Origin: Calliopsis andreniformis
Taxonomy: Eukaryota; Arthropoda; Insecta; Hymenoptera; Andrenidae
DNA length: 64,000 nt
Assembly: GCF_051401765.1 (NCBI RefSeq)
Contig: NW_027480567.1
Coordinates: 248,001 to 312,000 of the forward strand
Direction: 5' to 3'
Made by a program: the position numbers and the translations under genes. The notes beneath the pieces were generated by a model that did no database searches, was not told where the DNA came from, and saw nothing but the letters and a program-made list of their open reading frames with translations. This document shows, one piece after another, positions 12,876 to 25,500 of the stretch. The stretch's first letter is position 1. Each line of letters starts with the position of its first letter.

Positions 12876-13521
12876 GCAGCCATAGCCATATGCATAGCAG
12901 CCATAGCCATAGCCACAGCCATAGCAGCCATAGACATAGCCATAGCACGCATAGCGACAGCCATAGCAACCGCGGCCATAGCCATAACAGCCACAGCCAT
13001 AGCCATATCAGCCATAGCCATAGCCATTGCCATAGCAGCAATAGCCAGTGCCATAGCAGCCATAGATGCCATAGCCATTGCAGCCATAGCCATAGTCATA
13101 GCACGCATAGCGACAGCCATAGCAACCGTGGCCATAGCCATAGCAGCGGTAGCCATAGCCATATCAGCCATAGCCATAGCCATAGCCTTAGCAGTCATAG
13201 CCATAGCCATTGCATCCATAGCCATAGCCATAGCCATAGCAACCATAGCTATTGCCACAGCAGCCACAGCCATAGCAGCCATAGCCATAGCCACTGCAGC
13301 CATCACCACGGCCATAGCAGCCATAGCCAAATCCATAGGAGACATAGCCATAGCCATAGCCTTAGCAGCCATAGTCATAGCCATAGCAGCCATAGTCATA
13401 GCCATAGCAGCCATAGCCATAGCCGTAGCAGCCATAGCCATAGCCATAGCAGCCATAGCGATAGCCATAGCAGCCGTAGCCATTGCCATCGCCATAGCAG
13501 CCATAGCTATATCCATAGCAG
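12876..13521 (+). repeat. 645-bp dispersed duplication, copy 2
   Basis: This is the counterpart of 1,095-1,740. It shares TATGCATAGC and CAACCGCGGCC and has private changes such as GCCAGTGCC and GCCACTGCAGCC. Together with the 11,919-base offset of the block just before it, it shows that the first 1.7 kb of the window and 12.0-13.5 kb are copies of one region with a 138-base length difference between the two offsets. Confidence 0.8.
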
Positions 13522-14454
13522 CCATAGCCATAGCCATAGCTGCCATAGTCATAGCCATAGCGATAACAGCCTTAGACATAGCCATAGAAGCCATAGTCAT
13601 AGCAATAGCAGCCATAGCCATAGCTATAGCAGCCATAGCCACAGCAGCCATAGCCACAGCCATAGCAGCCATAGCCATAGCCATAGCAGCCATAGTCATA
13701 GCAGTCAGAGCCATAGCCATAGCAGCCATAGTCATAGCAATACCAGCCATAGCCATAGCTATAGCAGCCATAGCCATATCTATAGCAGCCATAGCCATAG
13801 CAGCCATAGCCATAGCCATAGCAGCCATTGTCATAGCCCAAGCCATAGCCAGAGCAGCCAATGCCATAGCCATAGCCATAGCCATAGCAGCAATAGCAAT
13901 AGGCATAGCAGCCATAGCAGCCATAGCCATAGCCATCGCAGCCATAGCCATAGCCATAGCAGCCATAGCCATTGCCATAGCATCCATAGCCATATCCATA
14001 GCAGCCATAGACATAGCCATAGCAGCCCTAGTCATAGCCATAACCATAGCCATAGCAGCAATAGTCATAGCCATAGCAGCCCTAGCAGCCATGGTCATAG
14101 CCATAGCAGCCATAGCCATACCCGTAGCAGTAGCCATAGCAGCAGTAGCCATAGCCATAGCAGCCATAGCAGCTATAGCCATAGCCACAGCAGCCACAGC
14201 GATAGCCATAGCAGCCGTAGCCATAGCCATAGCCATAGCAGCCATAGCTATATCCATAGCAGCCATAGCCATAGCCACAGCCATAGCAGCCATAGACATA
14301 GCCATAGCACGCATGGCGACAGCCATAGCAACCGTGGCCATAGCCATAACAGCCACAGCCATAGCCATATCAGCCATAGCCATAGCCATTGCCATAGCAG
14401 CAATAGCCAGAGCCATAGCAGCCATAGCCATAGCCATTGCAGCCATAGCCATAG

Positions 14455-15490
14455 CCACAGCACGCATAGCGACAGCCATAGCAACCGTGGCCATAGCCAT
14501 AACAGCCACAGCCATAGCCATATCAGCCATAGCCATAGCCATTGCCATAGCAGCAATAGCCAGAGCCATAGCAGCCATAGCCATATCCATAGGAGCCATA
14601 GCCATAGCCATAGCCTTAGCAGCCATAGTAATAGCCATAGCAGCCATAGCCATAGCCATAGCAGACATAGCCATAGCCATAGCAGCCACACCGATAGCCA
14701 TGGCAGCCGTAGCCATTGCCATAGCCATAGCAGCCATAGCTATATCCATAGCAGCCATAGCCATAGCCATAGCCATAGCAGCCATTGCCGTAGCCATAGC
14801 ACGCATAGCGACAGCCATAGCAACCGTGGCCATAGCCATAGGAGCCATAGCCATAGCCATAGCCTTAGCAGCCATAGTCATAGCCATAGAAGCCATAGCC
14901 ATAGCCATAGCTGCCATAGCCATAGCCATAGCAGCCATAGCGATAGCCATAGCAGCCGTAGACATTGCCATCGCCATAGCAGCCATAGCTATATCCATAG
15001 CAGCCATAGCCATAGCCATAGCCGTAGTAGCCATAGTCATAGCCACAGCCACAGCAGCCAATGCAATAGCCATAGCAGCTTTAGCCATAGCCGTTGCAGC
15101 CATAGGCAAAGCCATAGCCGTAGCCATAGCAGCAACAGCCATAGCCATAGCAGCCATAGATGCCATAGCCATAGCAGCCATAGCCATAGCCATAGCACGC
15201 ATAGCGACAGCCATAGCAGCCGTGGCCATAGCCATAGCAGCGGTAGCCATAGCCACATCAGCCATAGCCATAGCCATAGCCTTAGCAGCCATAGCCATAG
15301 CCATTGCATCCATAGCCATAGCCATAGCCATAGCAGCCATAGCTATAGCCAGAGCAGCCACAGCCATAGCAGCCATAGCCATAGCCACAGCAGCCATCAC
15401 CACGGCCATAGCAGCCATAGCCATATCCATAGGAGACATAGCCATAGCCATAGCCTTAGCAGCCATAGTCATAGCCATAGCAGCCATACT
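14455..15490 (+). repeat. Dispersed 1.05-kb duplication, copy 2
   Basis: This is the counterpart of 8,450-9,520. It has CACACCGATAGCC for CACAGCGATAGCC and GCCGTTGCAGCC for GCCGTAGCAGCC. It is visibly more diverged from its partner than the two copies of the 3.07-kb duplication are from each other, so the copying is older. Confidence 0.75.
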
Positions 15491-15778
15491 CATAGCCATA
15501 GCAGCCATAGCCATAGCCATAGCAGCCATAGCCATAGCCATAGCAGCCATAGCGATAGCCATAGCAGCCGTAGCCATTGCCATCGCCATAGCAGACATAG
15601 TTATATCCATAGCAGCCATAGCCATAGCCATAGCTGCCATAGTCATAGCCATAGCCATAACAGCCTTAGCCATAGCCATAGAAGCCATAGTCATAGCAAT
15701 AGCAGCCATAGCCATAGCTATAGCAGCCATACCCAAAGCAGCCATAGCCATAGCCAGAGCGGTCAGAGCCATAGCCAT

Positions 15779-16240
15779 AGCAGCCATAGTCATAGCAGTC
15801 AGAGCCATAGCCATAGCAGCCATAGTCATAGCAATACCAGCCATAGCCATAGCTATAGCAGCCATAGCCATATCAATAGCAGCCATAGCCATAGCAGCCA
15901 TAGCCATAGCCATAGCAGCCATTGTCATAGCCAAAGCCATAGCCAGAGCAGCCAATGCCATAGCCATAGCATTTATAGCCATAGCCGTAGCAGCCATACG
16001 TATAGCTATACCAGCCGTAGACGTAGCAGCCATAGCCATAGCCACAGGAGCCATAGCTATATCCATAGCAGCAATAGCCACAGCCATAGCAGCCATAGGC
16101 ATAACTATAGGAGCCATAGCCATAGCAATAACACGCACAGTGAGAGCCATAGCAGCCTACCCATAGCCATAGCAGCAATAGCCATATTCATAGCAGCCAT
16201 AGCCATAGCCATAGCAGACATAGCCATAGCCATAGCAGCC
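15779..16240 (+). repeat. Dispersed block, copy 3 of 3, ends domain 1
   Basis: This copy holds the CACGCACAGTGAGAGCC landmark at about 16,132 and the CCTACCCATAG phase break at 16,156-16,165. It carries private changes, such as CCAGCCGTAGACGTAGC and CATAACTATAGG. Similarity stops near 16,240, where CCGTAGCCGTAGCACGC begins the domain 2 style of sequence. Confidence 0.8.
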
Positions 16241-16944
16241 ATAGCCGTAGCCGTAGCACGCATAGCGACTGCCATAGCCACCATGGCCATAGCCATAGGA
16301 GCCATATCCATAGCCATAGCCTTAGCAGCCATAGTCACAGGCATAGCAGCACTAGCCATAGCCATAGCAGCCATAGATATATCCATAGCAGCCATAGCCA
16401 TAGCCATAGCAGACATAGACATAGCCATAGCCACAGCAGCCAATGCCATAGCTATAGCAGTTATAGCCATAGCCGTAGCAGCCATAGGCATAGCCATATC
16501 AGCCATTGTCGTAGCCATAGCCATAGCCACAGCAGGCAATGCCATAGCCATAGCAGTTATAGCAATAGCCGTAGCAGCCATACGCATAGCTATACCAGCC
16601 ATAGACGTAGCAGCCATAGCCGTAGGCATTGCTGTCATTGCCATAGCCATAGCCATAGCCACAGCAGCCAATGCCATAGCCGTAGCAGTTATAGCCGTAG
16701 CCGTAGCAGCCATAGGCATAGCCATAGCCGTAGCCATAGCAGCAACAGCCATAGCCATAGCAGTAATAGATGCCATAGCCATAACCATAGCAGCCTTAGC
16801 CATAGCCATAGCACGCATAGCGACAGCCATAGCAACAGTGGACATAGCCATAGGAGCCATATCCATAGCCATAGCCTTAGCAGCCATAGTCACAGCCATA
16901 GCAGCCCTAGCCATAGCCATAGCAGCCATAGCCATAGCCATAGC

Positions 16945-18240
16945 AGGGATAGCCATAGCAGTAGCACGCACAGCGGTGGCCATAGCAGCCGCAGCCATAG
17001 CCATGTCATCCATAGCCATAGCCAAAGCATCCATAGCCATTGCCATAGCATCCATAGCCATAGCCATAGCAGCCATAGCCATAGGCATAGCAGACATCGC
17101 CATAGCCATAGCAGCCATAGCCATAGCCATAGCAGCCATAGCCATAGCTATAGCAGCTATAGTCATAGCCATAGCAGCTTTAGCCATAGCCAAAGTATCC
17201 ATAGCCATAGCCATAGCAGCCATAGCCATAGCCATAGCACGCATAGCGACAGCCATAGCTGCCGTAGCCATAGCCATAGCAACCATAGCCGTAGCCATTG
17301 CAGCCATAACGGTAGCCATGTCATCCATAGCCATAGCCAAAGCATCCATACCCATTGCAATAGCATCCATAGCCATAGCCATAGCAGCCATAGCCATAGG
17401 CATAGCAGACATCGCCATAGCCATAGCAGCCATAGCCATAGCCATAGCAGCCATAGCCATAGCTATAGCAGCTATAGTCATAGCCATATCAGCAATAGCC
17501 ATCGCCAAAGCATCCATACCCATAGCCATAGCAGCTATAGCCATAGCCATATCGGCCATAGCCATAGCTATAGCAGCCATATCCAAAGCAGCCATAGCCA
17601 TAGCCATAGCAGCCATAGACATAGCCATAGCAGCCATAGCCATAGCAATAGCACGCATACCGATAGCCATAGCAGCCGCAGCCATAGCCATAGCAGCCGT
17701 AGCCATAGCAGCCATAGCCATAGCCATAGCAGGAATAGCCATAGCCAGAGCAGCCAATGCCATAGCCATAGCAGTTATAGCCATAGCCGTAGCAGCTATA
17801 GGCATAGCTATACCAGCCATAGATATAGCAGCCATAGCCATAGCCATAGCAGCCATAGACATAGCCATAGCCATAGTCATAGCAGCCATAGCCATAGTAA
17901 TAGCACGCATACCGATAGCCATAGCAGCCGCAGCCATAGCCATAGCAGTCATAGCCGTAGCCATTGCAGCCATAACGATAGCCATAGCAGCCGTAGCCAT
18001 AGCCATAGCCGCCATAGCCATAGCCATTGCAGCCATAGCCATAGCCATAGCTATAGCAGCCATGGCCATAGCCACAGCCATAGCAGACATAGCCATAGCC
18101 GTAGCAGCCGCAGACATAGCCATAGCCATAGCAGCCGTAGCCATAGCCATAGCCGCCATAGCCATAGCCATAGCAGCCATAGCCATAGCCATAGCTATAG
18201 CAGCCATGGCCATAGCCATAGCCATAGCAGCCATAGCGAT
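16945..18240 (+). repeat. Diverged single relative of the 2.7-kb HOR half-unit
   Basis: It begins with GCAGTAGCACGCACAGCGG and CCATGTCATCCATAGCC and continues through GCAGACATCGCCATAGCC, GCAGCTTTAGCC, CCAAAGTATCC and GTAATAGCACGCATACCG, in the order found in each 2,685-bp unit (for example 29,890-30,640). A second relative lies at 19,948-20,860. This copy has about 200 extra bases near 17,270-17,470. It looks like an older form of the unit that was later amplified. Confidence 0.65.
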
Positions 18241-19947
18241 AGCCATAGCAGCCGTAGCCATTGCCATCGCCATAGCAGCCATTGCTATATCCATAGCAGC
18301 CATAGCCATAGCCATAGCCATAGCAGCCATAGGCATAGCCACAGCCACAGCAGCCAATGCAATAGCCACAGCAGCTATAGCCATAGCCGTAGCAGCCATA
18401 GCCATAGCTATACCAGCCATAGACATAGCAGCGATAGCCATAGCCATAGCTGCCATAGTCATAGCCATAGCCATAACAGCCTTAGCCATAGCCATAGAAG
18501 CCATAGTCATAGCAATAGCAGCCATAGCCATAGCTATAGCAGCCATAGCCATAGCAGCCATAGCCACAGCCATAGCAGCCAAAGCGACAGCAGCCAGAAC
18601 CGTAGCTATAGCAGCTGTAGCCATAGCCAAAGCAACCATAGCCTAAGCCATAGCAGCCATAGCCATGGCCATAGCAGCCATAGCCATATCCATAGGAGCC
18701 ATAGACATGGCCATAGCCATAGCCATAGCAGCCATAGCCATAGCCATAGCAGCCAGATACATAGCCATAGCAGCTATAGCCATACCCAAAGCAGCCTTAG
18801 CCATAGCCATAGCACGCATAGCGATAGCCATAGCAGCCATAGCCATAGCCATAGCAGCCATGGCCATAGCCATAGCCGTCATAGCGATAGCCATTGCAGC
18901 CGTAGCCATAGCCATAGCAGCCATAGCCATAGCCCTAGCAGCCATGGCCACAGCCATAGCCAGAGCAGCCATAGCCATAGCCATAGCAGCCATAGCCATA
19001 GCCATAGCAGCTATAGCCATACCCAAAGCAGCCATAGCCATTGCCATAGCATCCATAGCCATAGCCATAGCAGCCATAGACATAGCCATAGCCACATTAG
19101 CCGATGCCATAGCCATAGCTGTTATAGCCATAGCCGTAGCAGCCATAGGCATAGCTATAGCAGCCGTAGACATAGCAGCCATAGCCATAGCCATAGCAGC
19201 CATTGTCATAGCCATAGCCATAGCCATAGCAGCCAATGCCATAGCCATAGCAGCCATAGCCATAGCCATAGCAGACATAGTCATAACCATAGCAGGCATA
19301 GCCTTATCCATAGGAGCCATAGCCGTAGCCAAAGCATTAGCAGCCATAGCCATAACTATAGCAGCCATTGCCATAGCAGCCATAGGCATAGCCATAGCAG
19401 CCATAGCCATAACTATAGCAGCCATTGCCATAGCAGCCATAGGCATAGCCGTAGCAGCCATAGCCATAGCCACACGAGCCATAGCCAATGCCATAGCCAG
19501 AGCAGCCATAGCCATATCCAGAGCCATAGCAGCCGTAGACATAGCCATAGCTGCCATTGCCATAGCAATAGCACGCATAGCGATAGCCATAGCAGCCGCA
19601 GCCATAGCCATGTCATCCATAGCCATAGCCAAAGCATCCACAGCCATTGCCATAGCATCCATAGCCATAGCCTTAGCCGTAGCAGCCATAGGCATTGCTA
19701 AAGCAGCCATAGCCATAGCCATAGCCATAGCCATAGCAGCAATCGTCATTGCCATAGCAGCCCTAGCAGCCATAGCCATGGCCATAGCAGCCATAGCCGT
19801 AGCCTTAGCAGTAGCCATAGCAGCAATAGCCATAGCCATAGCAGTAGCCATAGCAGCAAGAGCCATAGCCATAGCAGTAGCTATAGCAGCAATAGCCATA
19901 GCCATAGCAGCCATAGCAGCCATAGCAGCCATAGCCATAGCCATAGC

Positions 19948-20860
19948 AGCCATAGCCATAGCAGTAGCACGCGTAGCGGTAGCCATAGCAGCCGCAGCCA
20001 TAGCCATGTCATCCATAGCCATCGCCAAAGCATCCATAGCCATTGCCATAGCATCCATAGCCATAGCCATAGCAGCCATAGCCATAGGCATAGCAGACAT
20101 CGCCATAGCCATAGCAGCCATAGCCATAGCCATAGCAGCCATAGCCATAGCTATAGCAGCTATAGTCATAGCCATAGCAGCTTTAGCCATAGCCAAAGTA
20201 TCCATAGCCATAGCCATAGCAGCCATAGCCATAGCCATAGCACGCATAGCGACAGCCATAGCTGCCGTAGCCATAGCCATAGCAGCTATAGCCATAGCCA
20301 TATCAGCCATAGCCATAGCCAAAGCATCCATACCCATAGCCATAGCAGCTATAGCCATAGCCATATCAGCCATAGCCATAGCTATAGCAGCCATATCCAA
20401 AGCAGCCATAGCCATAGCCATAACAGCCGCAGCCATAGCCATAGCAGCCGTAGCCATAGCTGCCATAGCCATAGCCATAGCAGGAATAGCCATAGCCAGA
20501 GCAGCCAATGCCATAGCCATAGCAGTTATAGCCATAGCCGTAGCAGTCATAGGCATAGCTATACCAGCCATAGACATAGCAGCCATAGCCATAGCCATAG
20601 CAGCCATAGACATAGCCATATCCATAGTCATAGCAGCCATAGCCATAGTAATAGCACGCATACCGATAGCCATAGCCATAGCAGCCATAGCCATAGCAGC
20701 CATAGCCGTAGCCATTGCAGCCATAACGATAGCCATAGCAGCCGTAGCCATAGCCATAGCCGCCATAGCCATAGCCATAGCAGCCATAGCCATAGCCGTA
20801 GCTATAGCAGCCATGGCCATAGCCACAGCCATAGCAGACATAGCCATAGCCATAGCTGCC
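19948..20860 (+). repeat. Second diverged relative of the HOR half-unit
   Basis: This copy starts with GCAGTAGCACGCGTAGCGG and follows the same order of landmarks as 16,945-18,240 without the extra part. It runs directly into the 840-bp duplicated block. The change to CGCGTAGCGG adds CpG sites not present in the amplified units. Confidence 0.65.
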
Positions 20861-21600
20861 GCAGCCATAGCCACAGCCATTGCAGCCATAGCGATATACA
20901 CAGCAGCCACAGCATCCATAGCCACAGCAGCCATAGTCGCAGCTATAGCATCTATAGCCATAGCCAACGCAGACATAGCCATAGCCATAGCAGCCATAGC
21001 CATAACCATAGCAGCCATAGCAGCTATAGCCATAGCCACAGCAGCCATAGCCATAGCCATAGCAGCCATAGCGATTGCCATACCAGCCGTAGCCATAGCC
21101 ATAGCAGCCATAGATATATCCATAGCAGCCATAGCCATAGCCATAGCAGCCACAGACATAGCCATAGCCACAGCAGCCAATGCCATAGCCATAGCAGCTG
21201 TAGCCATATCCCTAGCAGCCATAGCCATAGCTATACCAGCCATAGACATAGCAGCCATAGCCATAGCCATAGCAGCCATAGAGATAGCCATAGCCATAGC
21301 CAGAGCCGCCAATGCCATAGCCATAGTAGCCATAGCCATAGCCATAGCAGACATAGTCATAACCATAGCAGGCATAGCCTTATCCATAGGAGCCATAGCC
21401 GTAGCCAAAGCATTAGCAGCCATAGCCATAGCTATAGCAGCCACTGCCATAGCAGTCATAGGCATAGCCATAGCAGCCATAGCCATAGCCATAGCAGCCA
21501 TAGCCATAGCCATAGGAGCCATAGCCATAACCATAGCAGGCATAGCCTTATCCATAGGAGCCATAGCCGTAGCCAAAGCATTAGCAGCCGTAGCCATAGC
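20762..21600 (+). repeat. 840-bp block, copy 1 (spacing 960)
   Basis: This block repeats at 21,722-22,560 with 120 bases between. Landmarks are GCGATATACACAGCAGCC (20,891 and 21,851), ATAGTCGCAGCTATAGC, GCCAACGCAGACATAGCC and CATAGCCTTATCCATAGG. Differences are few, such as GCCATGGCC against GCCATTGCC and GCTGTAGCCATATCCC against GATGTAGCCATATCCG. Confidence 0.88.
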
Positions 21601-21721
21601 CATAGCAGCCATAGCAGCTATAGCCATAGCCATAGCCATAGCAACTATAGCCACAGCCATAGTAGCCACAGCCAAAGCTATAGCAGCGATATTCATAGCC
21701 ATAGCAGCCATAGCAGACATA

Positions 21722-22560
21722 GCCATAGCCATAGCCATAGCAGCCATAGCCATAGCCGTAGCTATAGCAGCCATTGCCATAGCCACAGCCATAGCAGACA
21801 TAGCCATAGCCATAGCTGCCGCAGCCATAGCCATAGCCATTGCAGCCATAGCGATATACACAGCAGCCACAGCATCCATAGCCACAGCAGCCATAGTCGC
21901 AGCTATAGCATCTATAGCCATAGCCAACGCAGACATAGCCATAGCCATAGCAGCCATAGCCATAACCATAGCAGCCATAGCAGCTATAGCCATAGCCACA
22001 GCAGCCATAGCCATAGCCATAGCAGCCATAGCGATTGCCATACCAGCCGTAGCCATAGCCATAGCAGCCATAGATATATCCATAGCAGCCATAGCCATAG
22101 CCATAGCAGCCACAGACATAGCCATAGCCACAGCAGCCAATGCCATAGCCATAGCAGATGTAGCCATATCCGTAGCAGCCATAGCCATAGCTATACCAGC
22201 CATAGACATAGCAGCCATAGCCATAGCCATAGCAGCCATAGAGATAGCCATAGCCATAGCCAGAGCCGCCAATGCCATAGCCATAGTAGCCATAGCCATA
22301 GCCATAGCAGACATAGTCATAACCATAGCAGGCATAGCCTTATCCATAGGAGCCATAGCCGTAGCCAAAGCATTAGCAGCCATAGCCATAGCTATAGCAG
22401 CCACTGCCATAGCAGTCATAGGCATAGCCATAGCAGCCATAGCCATAGCCATAGCAGCCATAGCCATAGCCATAGGAGCCATAGCCATAACCATAGCAGG
22501 CATAGCCTTATCCATAGGAGCCATAGCCGTAGCCAAAGCTTTAGCAGCCATAGCCATAGC
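21722..22560 (+). repeat. 840-bp block, copy 2
   Basis: This is the counterpart of 20,762-21,600. The 120-base spacer before it holds GCAACTATAGCCACAGCC and GCGATATTCATAGCC. That spacer plus the first part of this block (to about 22,140) recurs in every 2,685-bp unit and again near 47.45-48.0 kb, so this block is one of the building modules of the domain. Confidence 0.85.
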
Positions 22561-25500
22561 TATAGCAGCCACTGCCATAGCAGTCATAGGCATAGCCATA
22601 GCAGCCATAGCCATAGCCACAGCCATAGCAGCCGTAGACATAGCCATAGCAGCCATAGACATAGCCATAGCCGTAGCCACAGCAGCAAATGCCATAGCCT
22701 TAGCAGATATAGCCATAGCCATAGCAGCCATAGCCATAGCTATACCAGCCATAGAAATAGCAGCCATAGCCATAGCCATAGCTGCCATAGTCATAGCCAT
22801 AGCCATAGCATCCATAGCCATAGCCATAGCATGCATAGCGACAGCCATAGCAACCGTGGCAATAGCCATAACAGCCACAGCCATAGCCATAGCCATTGCC
22901 ATCGCAGCAATAGCCATAGCCATAGCAGCCATAACAGCCATAGCTATATCCATAGCAGCCGTAGCCATAGCCACAGCCATAGCAGACATAGACATAGCCA
23001 TAGCCACAGTAGCCAATGCCATAGCCATAGCAGTTATAGCCATAGCCGTAGCAGCCATACGCATAGCTATACCAGACATAGACGTAGCATCCATAGCCGT
23101 AGGCATTACAGTCATTGTCATAGCCATAGCCATAGCCACAGCAGCCAATGCCATAGCCACAGCAGCCATAGCCATAGCCACAGCCATAGCAGCCATAGAC
23201 ATAGCCATAGCAGCCATAGCCATAGCCATAGCAGACACAGCCATATCCATAGCAGGCATAGCCTCATCCATAGGAGCCATAGCCGTAGCCAAAGCATTAG
23301 CAGCCATAGCCATAACTATAGCAGCCATTGCCGTAGCAGCCATAGGCATAGCCATAGCAGCCATAGCCAATGCCATAGCCAGAGCAGCCATAGCCATAGC
23401 CACAGCCATAGCAGCCATAGACATAGCCATAGCAGCCATAGCCATAGCAATAGCACGCATAGCGATAGCCATAGCAGCCGCAGCCATAGCCATGTCATCC
23501 ATAGCCATAGCCAAAGCATCCATAGCCATTGCCATAGCATCCATAGCCATAGCCATAGCAGCCATAGCCATAGGCATAGCAGCCATCGCCATAGCCATAC
23601 CCATAGCAGTTATAGCCATAGCCGTAGCAGCCATAGGCATAGCAATACCAGCCATAGATATAGCAGCCATAGCCGTAGGCATTGCAGCCATTCCCATAGC
23701 CATAGCCATAGCCACAGCAGCCAATGCCATAGCCTTAGCAGATATAGCCATAGGCGTAGCAGCCATAGGCATAGCCATAGCCATAGCAATAGCAGCAACA
23801 GCCATAGCCATAGCAGCCATAGCAGCCATAGCCATTGCCATAGCAGCCATAGCCGTAGCCATAGCACGCATAGCGACAGCCATAGCAACCGTGGCCATAG
23901 CCATAGGAGCCATATCCATAGCCATAGCCTTAGCAGCCATAGTCACAGCCATAGCAGCCCTAGCCATAGCCATAGCAGCCATTGCCTTAGCTATACCAGC
24001 CATAGACATAGCAGCCATAGCCATATCAGCCATAGCCATAACCATAGCCTTAGCAGCCATAGCCATAGCCATAGCATCCATAGCCATAGCCATAGCCATA
24101 GCAGCCATAGCTATAACCACAGCAGCCATAGTCATAGCTGCCATAGCAATAGCCATAGCCATAGCAGCCATAGTCATTGCCACAGCCACAGCAGCCAATG
24201 CAATAGCCGTAGCAGCTATAGCCATAGCCGTAGCAGCCACAGCCATAGCTATACCAGCCATAGACATAGCAGCCATAGCCATAGCCATAGCTGCCATAGT
24301 CATAGCCATAGCCATAACAGCCTTAGCCACAGCCATAGAAGCCATTGTCATAGCAATAGCAGCCATAGCCATAGCTATAGCAGCCATAGCCATAGCAGCC
24401 ATAGCCATAGCCATATCTGTCATAGCCATAGCCAACGCATCCATACCCATAGCCATAGCAGCTATAGCCATAGCCATATCAGCCATAGCCATAGCTATAG
24501 CAGCCATAGCCAAAGCAGCCATAGCCATAGCCATAGCAGCCATAGCCATAGCCGTAGCAGCCATAGCTACAGCAATAGCACGCATAGCGGTAGCCATAGC
24601 AGCCGCAGCCATAGCCATAGCAGCCGTAGCCATAGCAGCCATAGCCATAGCCACAGCAGCCATAGCCGTAGCCATCGCACGCATAGCCATAGTCAGAACC
24701 ATAGCCATAGCAGCAATAGCAATAGCCATAGCAGCCATAGCAGCCATAGCCATAGCCATAGCAGCCATAGTCATAGCCACAGCACGCATAGCGACAGCCA
24801 AAGCAGCCAAAGCCATAGCCATAGCCGTAGCCACAGCAGCAATAGCAATAGCCATAGCAGCCACAGTCATAGCCATAGCACTAGCAATAGCAGCAATAGC
24901 CATAGCCATAGCAGCCATAGGAGCCATAGCCATAGCAGCCATAACAGCCATAGCTATATCCATAGCAGCCGTAGCCATAACCATAGCCGCCATAGCAGCT
25001 ATAGCCATAGCCATAGCCATAGCAACTATTGCCACAGCCATAGTAGCCACAGCCAAAGCTATAGCAGCGATATTCATAGCCATAGCAGCCGTAGCCATAG
25101 CAGCCATAGCCATAGCCACAGCAGCCATAGCCGTAGCCATCGCAGGCATAGCCATAGTCAGAACCATAGCCATAGCAGCCATAGCCATAGCCATAGCAGC
25201 CATAGCTACAGCAATAGCACGCATAGCGACAGCCATAGCTGCCGTAGCCATAGCCATAGCAGCCATAGCCATAGCCATATCAGCGATTGCCATAGCCAAA
25301 GCATCCATACCCATAGCCATAGCAGCTATAGCCATAGCCATATCAGCCATAGCCATAGCTATAGCAGCCATATCCAAAGCAGCCATAGCCATAGCAGCCA
25401 TAGGCATAGCCATAGTAGCCATAGCCATAGCAATAGCACGCATAGCGACAGCCATAGCAGCCGCAGCCATAGCCATAGCAGCCGTAGCCATAGCAGTAAT

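Larger units (their letters stand above)
1..16200 (+). repeat. Domain 1 of the array
   Basis: This stretch is set apart by frequent copies of the variant GCACGCATAGCGACAGCC followed by CATAGCAACCGTGGCC, by GCAGCAATAGCCAGAGCC, and by the CCATATCAGCC variant. It is made of partial duplications of itself at 0.4 to 3.1 kb scale rather than one regular higher-order unit. Five single-base phase losses fall here, near 455, 4,827, 7,975, 12,375 and 16,160. Its distal limit is placed where the variant set changes, just after the last of these. The boundary is approximate, to within a few hundred bases. Confidence 0.7.

Noticed and set aside
20762..22560. Integrated element bounded by direct repeats
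   Set aside because: The 840-bp copies are themselves made of the satellite monomers, and the 120 bases between are too. Nothing foreign lies inside.
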